Positions 1 to 10,853 of a DNA stretch of 39,126 bases are shown here, one piece after another (position 1 is the stretch's first letter; each line of letters begins with the position of its first letter). This stretch comes from Hofstenia miamia (taxonomy: Eukaryota > Xenacoelomorpha > Acoela). The notes under the pieces were generated by a model, which was not told where the DNA came from, searched no databases, and saw only the letters and a program-made list of their open reading frames with translations. The DNA lies in assembly GCA_004352715.1 (NCBI GenBank), contig SCFE01000020.1:1032686-1071811 (forward strand), read 5' to 3'. A program made the position numbers and the translations under genes.

Positions 1-1570
1 TGACTACCAACCATCAAAATAATTTCTTGATATGAAGATGTATAGCTAAATGACTGAAATCCTTGCAAATAAATTTGCTCTAAAACTTTAAAATCCATAG
101 AATTTAATGCCTTATAATAAGGTCTAACCAGCCATAGAAAGATTGCTATTTAGATTATATTTTAAATTTTCGTAAATGAAAGTATGGCATCAGTAGTGCT
201 GAATTTTGGTCTGAATCCAAATTGCTGTTCTGATAGAATTTTTTTGTCGTTTAAATACTTATATATTTGGGCAGCTAAAAGTTTTTCAAAAATTCAAGAA
301 AATGGATGTTTTATTCTTATTGTTCGGTAATTTATTGGATCGAAAGTTTCTTCTTTCTTATATAATGGAGAAATATGTAGCATGAGAACTAAAATGAAAA
401 CTTCCCCATTTTGCAAAAGTTTCTTTTAAAATGTTTGCTGTTTGTTTCTTATTTCCATAAAGCATATTTTTAAACCATATTTCCTTAATTTTAGTTGAGG
501 AACTCTTATTTTTTCCAATCGTTTGGCTCACAAAGTTCCATTTTCTATTTAATTTATTCATTTACTCAAAATAATTCTATATTTTAGTTCTTTTTCGGTG
601 TCTTTTGCTCAATTGCTTTCCGTGTTCATAATTAGTCCAATTAGTGCTGATTTGGCGGGATTTTGCTAGTTCAAATAAATAGTTTTGATTAATTACTTGG
701 CACGTGATAACATCAAGTGTAAACATAATTAAATGACATTTTCTTTAAGAGTTTGATCAAAGTTCTTTCATCAAAGTTATTGAAATTTCTGGAAAACATT
801 ACTATTTTTGTTTTAACATCAAATTTGGAGTAACGGACGTATACACAAAGATTGTGATCACTAAATGATTCGAAAATGAAATTAAATGAGCGTTTAGGTT
901 ACCTGAAATAAAATAATCTATCAAATTTGAAAGTCGAGTTGGAGTTGACTTATTAATCATTTTAACATCAAAACAAATGCTATCCAATTTGTGTGATTTC
1001 TTAAGATTTATATAGTTAGCATTGAAATTACCTAAAATATGTATTTCTTTTCAAGAATTGCATTTTCAATTTCTGTAGACTTATAATCGCAAAAGTGAGA
1101 AATACTGTTTATATTTGGATTGTAGCAAACATTTAGTAGTTCGGTTTCCGAAGAATGAATTTTGGAATTGAGCTCAATTCAAACGGACTCAAAAATTTCA
1201 TGTTTTAATTCTAGATCACTTCTGCATATCGATTTCATTGATTTTGGAATATTTATTAATAAGCTACCACCCCTTTCTAATTTATTTTTGTAATGAATTT
1301 CAAACAAACTAGTGTTTGGATTATATAATGCATTTATATTGTCGTAGTCTTTTAGTCAGGTTTCAGTAACTAAGTATATTGCAAAATTTCCAATTTTGTC
1401 ATAGATATTTAAGAATTCAAGGTGATTTGCACAAAGACTTCTAGCATTTATGTAAACGAATTTGAAATTGTCTTTGTAGTTAGCCATAATATTTTCGACT
1501 TGATTATTAGTATATACTGGGCCGGATTGGTTTCTACATCGCCTGAGAATATAATTGCAAGTTTGATGAT
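1..1570 (-). mobile_element. 5' portion of a CR1/jockey-type non-LTR retrotransposon (LINE), degenerate
   Basis: Read on the minus strand, this stretch gives the ordered landmarks of an APE-type LINE ORF2. At about 1523-1546 there is a 2A-like SGDVETNP motif. At about 1380-1460 comes an endonuclease N-terminus (YINARSLCANHLEFLNIYDK, then a TET signature). Further endonuclease sequence at 802-987 is followed by a linker (358-561, FVSQTIGKNKSSSTKIKEIW). The start of the reverse transcriptase lies at about 180-350 (NYRTI, IFEKLLAAQIYKYLNDK, LSEQQFGFRP, STTDAI). Several frameshifts and stops break the frame, so it is a dead copy. The RT catalytic core and 3' end would lie left of the window. Family assignment comes from known LINE proteins; the exact clade (CR1, L2 or jockey) is inference. 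Confidence 0.85.
1523..1546 (-). other. 2A-like motif remnant at the start of the LINE ORF
   Basis: The minus strand encodes S-G-D-V-E-T-N-P and then A-Q in the same frame. The neighbouring frame reads G-P-V-Y-T-N-N immediately after. This is the D-V-E-x-N-P-G-P ribosome-skipping signature known from the N-termini of some CR1/L2-like LINE ORFs. The frame change falls in the run of C and G at 1520-1526, consistent with a one-base deletion separating N-P from G-P. Confidence 0.6.
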
Positions 1571-1851
1571 CTTATTTAGCTGAAAGATTAAAAATTTATA
1601 TATTTTTAGTGCACCATAATTTGATGTATGTTTTGTTATTATGTTTCGATAATTGTAGCTAAGTTTTGGGGATACAGATGTTGTAATATCTAGTTGCCCT
1701 TTAAGTAAAATTCATGAAGTCTAAAAAGAAAAAGTAACAATAAATTTACCTGAAGAGCGCAATGTCTATTTTGAAGGGTATGTGGAGCCGGAAGAAGACA
1801 TCGACGTGTAGATGAGGATGTAACTTTGGCGTAGGACGTGTGAGGAATTTG

Positions 1852-1852
<1 letters not shown>
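1571..1852. other. AT-rich spacer, no gene seen
   Basis: This region continues upstream of the LINE coding start on the minus strand and may contain its 5' leader, but no boundary or target duplication could be identified. No splice-bounded coding segment is visible. Confidence 0.4.
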
Positions 1853-1889
<37 letters not shown>

Positions 1890-1890
1890 N
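1853..1890. repeat. (ATA)n/(AAT)n microsatellite ending in a single N
   Basis: About 12 uninterrupted ATA triplets are followed by one ambiguous base at 1890, which probably marks an unresolved repeat length. Confidence 0.95.
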
Positions 1891-2574
1891 GACATATTTG
1901 GGCTTACTAGTGATGTATGGAATGGAGAATATAATTCAGTATTTTATGTTTACTATATTAAAAATATATTAGCTTATCACATAGCCCGATGCCCAGACAT
2001 TTTGAGAAAAAGCGAAATCCACTTTGATTTTGCAGATATTCGAGATATATTTACAGTGTACATTGTACAAACACATGACCTACTTACTACAAAACAATTT
2101 CAATTATAATTTAAAATTTATACATTAACTAGGTTTTAAAGAAATCCAAGCAATTTTCTTAGTATTTTCTCAACACGTTGAATAATTGCCTTTGATCACT
2201 CATTAAATTACGCTCATTAAAAGTAAACAATTATTTTATCACCAAAAAAGCGCAATATCTGCGATTGTTTATCTTGGAATGCAATAAGGTCAATGACTCT
2301 AGCAAGATAGTAATTAATAACACATATCTGCACATATCTAAAGAATTTTTTAACAACTACGCATACTTTCAAATTTTATTGCGAACCTAAATACGATCTG
2401 AAAGTTATCAAAAAGTTGGAAAATAATATATTATGCAAATATACTTAAAAATCAAACTAACAAAAGCAAGTGTATTTTTTCATGCGATAATTGATATCAA
2501 AAATACTTTTACTTATATATGCATCTGATCTAATTCGAAATGTTCACTACAATTTGGAGATGGGACAGGCTCCG

Positions 2575-2638
2575 GGCCGGCAATTTACCGCCCTGCCGCG
2601 CTTGGAAATTTCAAAGAAGCCCGGTAAAATTACCGGCC
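2575..2638. repeat. GC-rich imperfect inverted repeat
   Basis: The arms GGCCGGCAATTTACCG (2575-2590) and CGGTAAAATTACCGGCC (2622-2638) are near-complementary around a 31-nt loop. Both are markedly more GC-rich than their surroundings, which suggests a transposon end or small foldback element. No target duplication was found. Confidence 0.55.
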
Positions 2639-2879
2639 AAAATTATAAAAAATATCTTGTTTTATTTTATAGATAGGGAATATTTTGCTGAGTTTGGGGA
2701 AATTCTTATGAAAATCTAAACTTTGAAAAACATTTTTTGTTTCAGCAATCTACATTATTGTAATTAGAATAATATTTAAGTTTACTTTCTGGAATCTCTA
2801 ATAAATTTTCATATAAATTGAGTTGCACTGCTTTTTGATAAAATAATTTTACTTAGCTTGTTTATGGAAACTTATAAAT

Positions 2880-3088
2880 AATATTAACAAAAACTGTTTA
2901 TAACAATAAAGTATAATCTATTGGATTTACACTTGAAACTTTGAGACTTAATATAAATAAAAAAACTTGAACCTTGTATTTTTCTAATATTGGAAAAGAC
3001 CCTACAAATTAATTTAAAAAATTTTATTTTGTAAAGAAATTCAAACGCAAATGTCAGTTGATAATTTTGACACATCCTAAGGTTGGTT
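2880..3088. other. AT-rich spacer, no gene seen
   Basis: Only short low-complexity open frames occur here. Nothing resembles a known protein or RNA. Confidence 0.4.
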
Positions 3089-3265
3089 GTACACTGCCGG
3101 TAAGTAAAGTAAGGTAAATTAAAAACATTTTACTTACCGGCATGTACGAGCTCTTAAGTAAAGTAAAGTAAGGTTTCAAGTAGATAATTACACAATTGGT
3201 TGTATTCGATTTTGAAGTAAAATCTTTACGGCAGTGTACGATGTCTTAAGTAAAGTAAGGTAATG
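3089..3265. repeat. Diverged tandem repeat of a TACxxxG...AAGTAAAGTAAGGTAA unit
   Basis: Three related blocks near 3090-3117, 3140-3175 and 3233-3265 share a GTAC-containing head (ACACTGCCGG, CATGTACGAG, CAGTGTACGATG) followed by TTAAGTAAAGTAAGG-type tails. An inverted copy, TTTACTTACCGG, lies between the first two, so the region can also fold back. It may be a minisatellite grown from a transposon end. Confidence 0.6.
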
Positions 3266-3300
3266 TAAACAACATTAATCTCAATTTTAATGTCACTGAG

Positions 3301-3303
<3 letters not shown>

Positions 3304-3358
<55 letters not shown>

Positions 3359-3376
3359 GAAGAAGAAGAAGAAGAA
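3304..3376. repeat. Compound microsatellite (TAA)n then (GAA)n
   Basis: A long run of TAA triplets passes directly into AGA/GAA triplets at about 3357-3375. Open frames across it give only homopolymeric serine or tyrosine and are not genes. Confidence 0.95.
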
Positions 3377-4060
3377 TCATCAAAGCAATATATTTGCTCA
3401 GTGTAAAAAATCAGCAAATGTGTTTAACATTTTTGTGTCTCCGATTGTATTTTGTTTGCATAAAAGTACAATTTTTATTTTTTTTCTAAATTGTTTGTAA
3501 TTTTTTTCTGCTCTAATCTCATTTTCTTAATCATTCCAAATATTAGAGGCTGTTTGATGAAAACTAGGATAGGAAATACTTGCTGCAAATAAATTTATGT
3601 GATCGTGGCTTTACTTTTATGTAATTATCAAAAAAAGAAATTAATTCTCGGCCATATTTATACTTAAACAAAATTGAAGTATCATGGAAATGTTCTTTGA
3701 TATAGCGGGGATAACATATTATACTTTCTTCTATATTCACTAACATGATTTGCTTAAAAGTGTAATATTAGCTAACGATTGTCTAACTATACATGTATAC
3801 TGACTTATTTGTTTGCATTTATTGTTTATTTATGCATAAAGCAAATTTATAATGGCTATCTTGTGTTTTGTATATAGATACTCTACTTCATTACTGAAAT
3901 TTTGTTAATATTTTACATAGTAGGGTAAAAAACACAAATATTAATTGGTGTGGCGCTATATTTCAGAAAACTCCCAAGAAGGCAAAAATTATTACTTAAT
4001 TTAACCAACTTGATTTTTATTAACAAAAATGTTACAATAATATGGTTAATAAAAAACAAA
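3377..4060. other. AT-rich spacer, no gene seen
   Basis: No conserved motif, RNA gene or transposon core was recognised. It probably includes the 3' end of the hAT remnant that follows on the minus strand. Confidence 0.35.
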
Positions 4061-4064
4061 ATAT

Positions 4065-4262
4065 CACAACATTGAACGAGAGGATATTGTCGAGATTATT
4101 TTGGGCAAACGTATTGACAAAATATCAAAGTGTATATCATCATCATTTGTAAGTTCAACAGTTTTTCATTGGACATAAATAACATATAAAACTGTCTTAG
4201 AACTGAAAAACATCTCTCATTGGAAGCAGTGGTTATAGGAAATACGATCTTGAACAAATTTA
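4065..4262 (-). pseudogene. hAT transposase C-terminal dimerisation-domain remnant
   Basis: On the minus strand the peptide FPITTASNERCFSVLRQ (codons around 4185-4240) carries the T-T-A-S-N-E-R-x-F-S-x-L-R signature of the hAT C-terminal dimerisation domain, in the variant seen in ZMYM-like and GTF2I-repeat-like hAT transposases. The frame continues with an amphipathic stretch and then stops. No catalytic core was seen upstream at 4262-4480. The GC-rich segment at 4860-4900, which on the minus strand starts CAGTTATGCCATTTAG, could be the 5' end of the same element, but no target duplication was confirmed. Confidence 0.65.
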
Positions 4263-4899
4263 TTACTGCAGAAGAAACCTACCTCAATTTCTGAGAAATT
4301 CCGATAAGCTTCAACGATATGCAAATTATTTTGTTATTGGAGAATTTTTTAGAATTATCTGGTTGGCTTTCAAATGCAATAGCAGGCTCATAAACTCGTT
4401 CTACCAGAGCTGCGTGTTGTGCACATGACAAAATAGGAGCTTGTATGATTTACTGCTAATACCTATTTTAACCTCCTAAATATTATAAAATTATACACAC
4501 TCCCAGTTTTCTTGTATAAATGTAATAGAACTATTAACAGCAAAGCAAAATGTTATAATGATGTAGATTTTGGCAGCAATATAAAGGCTATTAATGATTA
4601 TTTGTCCTGGCCAATCATTTGTAAAGCATAGTAATTCATTTACTGGGATGGGATTCCTTTTGTTTTTAAGTGTTAAGAGTAGAAATTTGATTTGAACCAA
4701 TTCATTGTATGAGCTTAATTGCCAGACCATTTCATTGTTATTTTAATGCACAACGCAGCGTGATATATTGAATTTTGCATGTAATGGCAGCAAATCATGC
4801 ATGGTGCAAATTGTCGTCTTTCTACATTTTTGATATTTTGACTTTTGTGTATAGATTTATAGAGGCCATGGCCCACTCTTGCCCCCCTAAATGGCATAA

Positions 4900-4938
<39 letters not shown>

Positions 4939-4950
4939 TATATATATATT
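4900..4950. repeat. (AT)n microsatellite
   Basis: Two AT dinucleotide tracts are separated by a single AA step. Confidence 0.95.
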
Positions 4951-5384
4951 TAGAATTTTTAATCATTCCTTATATTGAAAATAATTTAGCTGGGAACAAA
5001 TGTAAGTACAGAAGGTTTATATCTACAATTGACAAAAATTCATAGATACTTCAGATGTATCTGGTTAATAGAATAATAAGTGCCTAGCTGTAGGTTTTTG
5101 TTGCCACATATTGATTGATTGCTAACAGCTTAGTTTTATGATGCAATCTGATCAAAATATGAGCAAACTGAACCTCAATAGTGCTTATACTTGAGCTAAA
5201 TATTTTATTGTAAGTATAAGACATGAATTTAAATATACGTAAATGTGCAAAGTTTATTTCAAACTTGAGGCATCTTCTGTTTTCAAACAAATCAGGACTT
5301 CACCTTTTTGTGTTTATCAACTTATTAGCTTAAACTTTATTCTAGGTTATTGCCTTCCTGTGCGCCTCTGCTACTGTTTTATTC
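4951..5384. other. AT-rich spacer, no gene seen
   Basis: Short unrelated open frames only; the segment ends at the assembly gap. Confidence 0.4.
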
Positions 5385-6009
5385 NNNNNNNNNNNNNNNN
5401 NNNNNNNNNNNNNNNNNNNNNNNNNNNNNNNNNNNNNNNNNNNNNNNNNNNNNNNNNNNNNNNNNNNNNNNNNNNNNNNNNNNNNNNNNNNNNNNNNNNN
5501 NNNNNNNNNNNNNNNNNNNNNNNNNNNNNNNNNNNNNNNNNNNNNNNNNNNNNNNNNNNNNNNNNNNNNNNNNNNNNNNNNNNNNNNNNNNNNNNNNNNN
5601 NNNNNNNNNNNNNNNNNNNNNNNNNNNNNNNNNNNNNNNNNNNNNNNNNNNNNNNNNNNNNNNNNNNNNNNNNNNNNNNNNNNNNNNNNNNNNNNNNNNN
5701 NNNNNNNNNNNNNNNNNNNNNNNNNNNNNNNNNNNNNNNNNNNNNNNNNNNNNNNNNNNNNNNNNNNNNNNNNNNNNNNNNNNNNNNNNNNNNNNNNNNN
5801 NNNNNNNNNNNNNNNNNNNNNNNNNNNNNNNNNNNNNNNNNNNNNNNNNNNNNNNNNNNNNNNNNNNNNNNNNNNNNNNNNNNNNNNNNNNNNNNNNNNN
5901 NNNNNNNNNNNNNNNNNNNNNNNNNNNNNNNNNNNNNNNNNNNNNNNNNNNNNNNNNNNNNNNNNNNNNNNNNNNNNNNNNNNNNNNNNNNNNNNNNNNN
6001 NNNNNNNNN
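5385..6009. other. Assembly gap of 625 N
   Basis: Run of N. The right side resumes with TATATACATATA, so an unresolved TA-rich repeat is the likely cause. Any open frame spanning it is meaningless. Confidence 1.
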
Positions 6010-8254
6010 TATATACATATAATCCTCGGAGTAATTATGATGTGTACATCGATGTTAAATATTTTACTTGACCATGGCAGGTTGTGTAATAAAATAATGA
6101 TATCTGGCATGCTACGCAAAGAGCTGCCTTTAAATTTCTTGTTATTTTAGAATTACAATGTGCACTGAAGCTTCAAGTAGTACGCCAGAATTCATCAAAC
6201 CTAAGATGTGTATTTTAAATTACGGCTCCAAACTTTATCTATAACGCATTTTGCTGGTGAATATATAACTGCTTTATTTAGTTTCCAATGCAAATTTTAG
6301 AACAGTATATACCAATTTGAAAGATAGTCGTGGTATGCATGTTTTTTAGCAAAACCTATTTTGGGGAAATATTATTCTAAGTAATTTTGAACCATTTTTA
6401 TTCATAATCAATTTAACTAATGAAGCTGAAGGCTTGATTACAACAAAGTGCATGCAAAAAATTATTCAATGTTTATTATGTATTTAGAAGTCCTTTGAAA
6501 TAACATTCGCAAACGAACACAAATATCCTCAGTACGCAGAAAGTTTCAAAATGTTGTCTTGGCATATTTATGCTATTGTGTAGTTATGATTACCAGTAAA
6601 ATCTCACTTAGCTATTGATAATATGACTTTAGATTGACTTCTAGATAGAAATAACTAAATACCAAGACACGTTTACCAGTAATTGATAGTCAATTGCTTG
6701 CATATTAGTAAAATTGCTGCAGATCAGAAAACTGTGGTTGTAAAACAGCTGTACCTTTAATAAACATGCTAGTTTTGAGTAATATTTTAAACTACCTTTT
6801 CAAAAATTAAGCCTCTCTAGCTAAGAATATTCAAAATATCATGTTTAGCGAAACAGATAACAGCAAGGTGTCAAAAATCGCGAATTGGATAATATTTACC
6901 CACCTCCCTATATAATTTTTCAAACGATCAATTACTTCGAAGTAATACCTCTGCAAGGACTAGCTAAAACCTTTATTTTAAGATGATATATAATAACTAC
7001 ATGTATTAATTAGCAGCATTACTTAACGATTAATCAATGTAAAAACAAATTAAGTTTAAACGAAGTTTGGGGTAACAAAGTTACATTAATTTAAAGGATC
7101 TTAAAACTGTTTAGATAGATTTCATATATGAAGCTTTTTAAATTACTTCTTTAGATGCTCTACATTAAAGTCTAATTTTAATTTGCAAGGCGTTTTTACA
7201 TTGAAACGTTTGATCTAAGAGTTGGGCGACAGTCTAAATTTTTAACTTCAGCCTTCCCCTATCGCTGCACAGTTAAGAAGCTCCACGCGCTGACCACAAA
7301 CAAATTTTCGGCTGCATTTGACACAATAAAACTTCAGGCTGAATTCGCCCTCAAAATATATCTCTTCGCCTAAATTTCCCCTCAATTATTTCGATTTATT
7401 TTGTTTGTTGTAAGCATACATTAAAAAAGGAAAGTGAAATTAGGTTAGTAGCTTATAAATTGCTTATAATTTGTTCATTGGATATATGGATAATATGTTA
7501 ATCAATATTCATAAAATGTTTATGAATTCATAGCACTAAGGTTTTCAAGCATAGCTTTAATATAAAAAACTAGCAACCATGATAAAACAAGAGTTTTTAC
7601 GGATTTTTTTGGGGTAGCAAAGTTACCATAAACTTAGTCTATTGATGTTTTTAAAAAATCTAAATACGCAAAGTTAGTATTGTTCCCATAACCCACAGAC
7701 AAAAATTACTTTAAAAGGCGGAAAAACCACAATACATCAGGGTCTTCGTATTCAATTTGTGCTCAAAATTCTATTGTAGTAGTTCTTGGGGAAACAAAAT
7801 TACTACAAATGTAGTTTAGATATTAAAAATATAGGTGGATAAAACGAATGAATTACTTTATGAAAATAAAACCATATGCCCCACTAAAATCAGATTAAGT
7901 TGTTGACATTTTGCAACAAGACATCAATTAATTCATATTCATTGCAGTGTTATATAAGCTAAGGTCTACCATAAAATGTTAAGATCTCAAATTTCACATT
8001 GTTTAAATAATGTTTAGTTTAAATGTCAAGGAATGTGCAATCTCTATCGACACTATTCAATGAATATTCCAAACGCATTGGAAATTAATAAAGCAATTTT
8101 ATTACATTTGTATATATATCTGAAATAGTTTTCAGTGAAATTTGCGCTTTTCAATCATATTCATCAGGCAACAAATTGATTAATAAGGCAATTATTTCTA
8201 ATCCAATTTGACTAATTTCGTTATTGGCTAAAATTCAAAAAATTATTAACATAC
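6010..8254. other. Gene-poor AT-rich region with three diverged copies of a TTGGGGTAACAAAGTTAC motif
   Basis: No protein-coding exon was recognised. Related 20-25-bp blocks occur at 7067-7090 (GGGGTAACAAAGTTACATTAA), 7609-7632 (GGGGTAGCAAAGTTACCATAA) and 7786-7810 (GGGGAAACAAAATTACTACAA), all in the same orientation. They suggest a repeated or serially inserted element. The 7230-7380 segment is slightly richer in GC but encodes nothing recognisable. Confidence 0.4.
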
Positions 8255-8286
8255 TATCATAGACTTCTAAATAGAAGTCTATGATA
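8255..8286. repeat. Perfect 14-bp hairpin with a 4-nt loop
   Basis: TATCATAGACTTCT (8255-8268) pairs exactly with AGAAGTCTATGATA (8273-8286) around AAAT. It may be the collapsed core of a foldback element; there is no other sign of function. Confidence 0.8.
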
Positions 8287-8757
8287 CTATAGATCTCTTC
8301 ATATTCGAAAAAACTTCAATAACTCACTGTAGTAATACTGCGAATAGATTTATAAATTATCATTCTGTTTCATAGCAGCATTCACTTCCTAATGTAGTTT
8401 GACAACATGACTTTTTCAGCATAGAATATTTCGCATTTCAACATTGTTTATAAACTTTAGAGAAGAACTGTTATGTTTTAAAGAGAAGTAAGCATATTTT
8501 GAACTCGATTAGCCCAAGAATGAGCAAAGCAATGCAGTTTTTTATATTGAATTATAATGTAATAACAGTCAGTCAATAAGAATTCAGCTCAGACCGCCTA
8601 CAAAATTTCAAAATATAAGGCCACAGATCGCCAAAGCTAAATATTTTTTAGAAAACAAGTAATTTTCGTCAACAACTACATATGTTAATAGCCTAAGGAC
8701 AGTTTATTTAACGTTGAAAGTTTTTAAAACAAAATGAAGCAGTGATAATGTAAATAA

Positions 8758-8793
<36 letters not shown>
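8758..8793. repeat. (AT)n microsatellite
   Basis: Uninterrupted TA dinucleotides. A second TA-rich palindrome with ATAGAAT/ATTCTAT arms lies at about 8954-8991. Confidence 0.95.
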
Positions 8794-8796
<3 letters not shown>

Positions 8797-10657
8797 TTAA
8801 GACCTATAGCAAAGATCATCAATTAAATCACTATACGAACTTTGAGTTTAAAAGTTTCAAATATTCCAAATTATTTCAAAAGATAGCACTTTGAATTGCA
8901 TTTACTACCTATCTTAATACATTCGAAAAATATTTAAAATCGTCTAGCGTAATATATAGAATATATATATATACTGCATTCTATATATATAGCTTCAAAT
9001 TCAAGAATACATGATTAATGGAATGCAGATTACTTTGAAATTCCAACTTTGCTTTTTTTATGACAAAAATTTCTCAACTATTTCTTAGAGGCAACTCCTT
9101 ACATTTAGTTTAACCTAGGTTAAGAAATGTTTAGTAACCGTCTTGTATAGGAGCAATATAATCACGAGCATTGAATTCAAAAGCCATTGGTCTCTATTAG
9201 TAACCAGTTTCTCAATGTAGCCAAATCACTAGTTACAACTCTGCCCCGATCCCCTCCCCTTACTCTAAATAAGCTCGTACCTTTGAGGAGAATATCTAGT
9301 TTTTGAGCAAGCTGACTTTTAAGCATTGTAAAATGCGAGCGTCGACAGTGTTGTGTGACATGTTGTGCTATCTTGTTGAAAACAACAGGCATGTATACAG
9401 TTGATGCGAAAGTATCTACTGGAGTTCAATTGCATTTATGGAACCACTAAATCTAACTATATCCATCACCCCAGATTGCTCCCCAACAATTATAGACTGG
9501 CTTTATGACGCATTTTAAAAGAGATTGCAAACAATAAAAGTGATTATTAGTAATATATTTTAAATTAATGTATTAACATATAATTGTTTTTTGCTACAAA
9601 GCACTCATTGATTACAAAGGCGTCTATATAAATATATCAAGGGTATGTCAAGAAGCCCAATTATTCGTGAATGATGTTAAAATTGCTATATATCTATATA
9701 TTAAATCAGCAAATGTTTTGATCAGTTCAAAATCTTAATGCGATTATAGTGTATTACGCAAATCTTAATAAACTATATCTGTGTGTCTAATTAGGTTGAT
9801 CCTTATTAAGGTAAAATATATTACACTAATCTCATTTAGATTAAAATTTCGAATATCGTATTTTGGATGCTAATGAGATAGTACTGTTTTAAGTTGATCT
9901 TAATAAGATTACACTGATTAGACTGTATTATGCTATTTCTAATAAATTTAGTATGTTTCAAATCTTATGGTACATTTTTACAAAAACGGATTCTGGGGAC
10001 GAAAAAACTACCTAACATTTAAATTATTATAGGCCAAATCATCTGTCAACCACGAAGGAAGTCAAGAGCAATATATGTTCTTTTGTTTCATGTGGCCTTA
10101 TATGACGCAAAAGTAAATCACTAAGGGAATTTATAATAGACTCTTGGCATATGTCTTTTAATAAAACGAGAACATTTAATTCCAATTTTGGTTAATTAAT
10201 TTAATCAACAGAATAATTTCGAGATAGCAAAAATTTGTTTATAGGCATTAACCAAATGCAAACCGCACTTCAACAAATGTATTTGCCAAAATATGCCTGT
10301 TGTGTGGAAGAAATTTTTAAATTTTAATCAATTAAAAATTTAGGAACATTTAAAAAAAACTTATTTCCTCGCTTAATGGTAACTTTCAATGTTGTAAGTA
10401 TCATCTTGATTTGCAATGATTACCTTATCATTTTTTGATGTAAAATGCTTAAAAATGAATTGCTTAAATTCCAAATTTATCAATAATTTTAAGAATTAAG
10501 AAACTTTGTTTCAATAATTAGAAATACCATAAAATGTTTCAGCAAGGATGTGCTTGTGATTAAGGAAAAATTTACAAAATGTTATACACATATTATATAT
10601 ATATATATATATAAATTTAGCAAGCGTTTTGAAAAATTAACATCTATTTTTTTGTTT
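8794..10657. other. AT-rich region, no gene recognised
   Basis: The minus-strand open frame at 9177-9392 (71 codons) matches no family I know and sits in a slightly GC-richer patch, so it could be a repeat. Upstream exons of the membrane-protein gene that follows could be here. A donor-like TT|GTAAGT occurs at about 10396-10402 after a short ATG-led frame, but its phase does not fit the next exon. Confidence 0.35.
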
Positions 10658-10853
10658 ATGTTAGCTGGTGTTCCGATTTGGCTATCTCTTGCACGTTCAT
10701 TGATTTGGTATCAGCTTGTCAGTGGATTCAATATCTTCTGGTATGCGCTTGTACTTGGCATAATAGGATTATTCGGGAAGGCAGATAAACTCATTGACTC
10801 TTCAATTTCGGAAGCTGTTGAATTTATTGTGATTCTTCTTGCGCTCATGCAAG
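10658..10853 (+). CDS. Small multi-pass membrane protein, exon 1
   Basis: This is the first recognised exon of a gene completed at 13381-13544. From ATG at 10658 the frame runs to a CAAG|GTTTGT donor, ending in phase 1. The downstream exon begins in the matching phase after a TTTTAG acceptor. Together they give 360 nt, or 119 residues plus a stop. This exon encodes an amphipathic start (AGVPIWLSLARSLIWY), a first hydrophobic helix (about residues 20-40, FNIFWYALVLGIIGLF) and the start of a second (AVEFIVILLALMQ). A TTAG immediately inside the ATG (10661-10664), after a T-rich tract, is an alternative acceptor with a phase-1 entry. The real N-terminus may therefore lie in an exon further upstream. 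The family is not recognised, and a membrane role is inferred only from hydrophobicity. Confidence 0.55.

Noticed and set aside
3304-3376. Tandem repeat considered as a CRISPR-like array
   Set aside because: Pure triplet microsatellite without spacers; the genome is eukaryotic.
3226-3417. Open frame with long Ser and Tyr runs
   Set aside because: Translation of the (TAA)n/(GAA)n microsatellite.
10550-10657. Upstream extension of the membrane-protein exon from a TTG at 10550
   Set aside because: It reads through a TA microsatellite (IYIYIY) and a T-rich tract typical of intron or 5' flank; the ATG at 10658 or an upstream exon is more likely.
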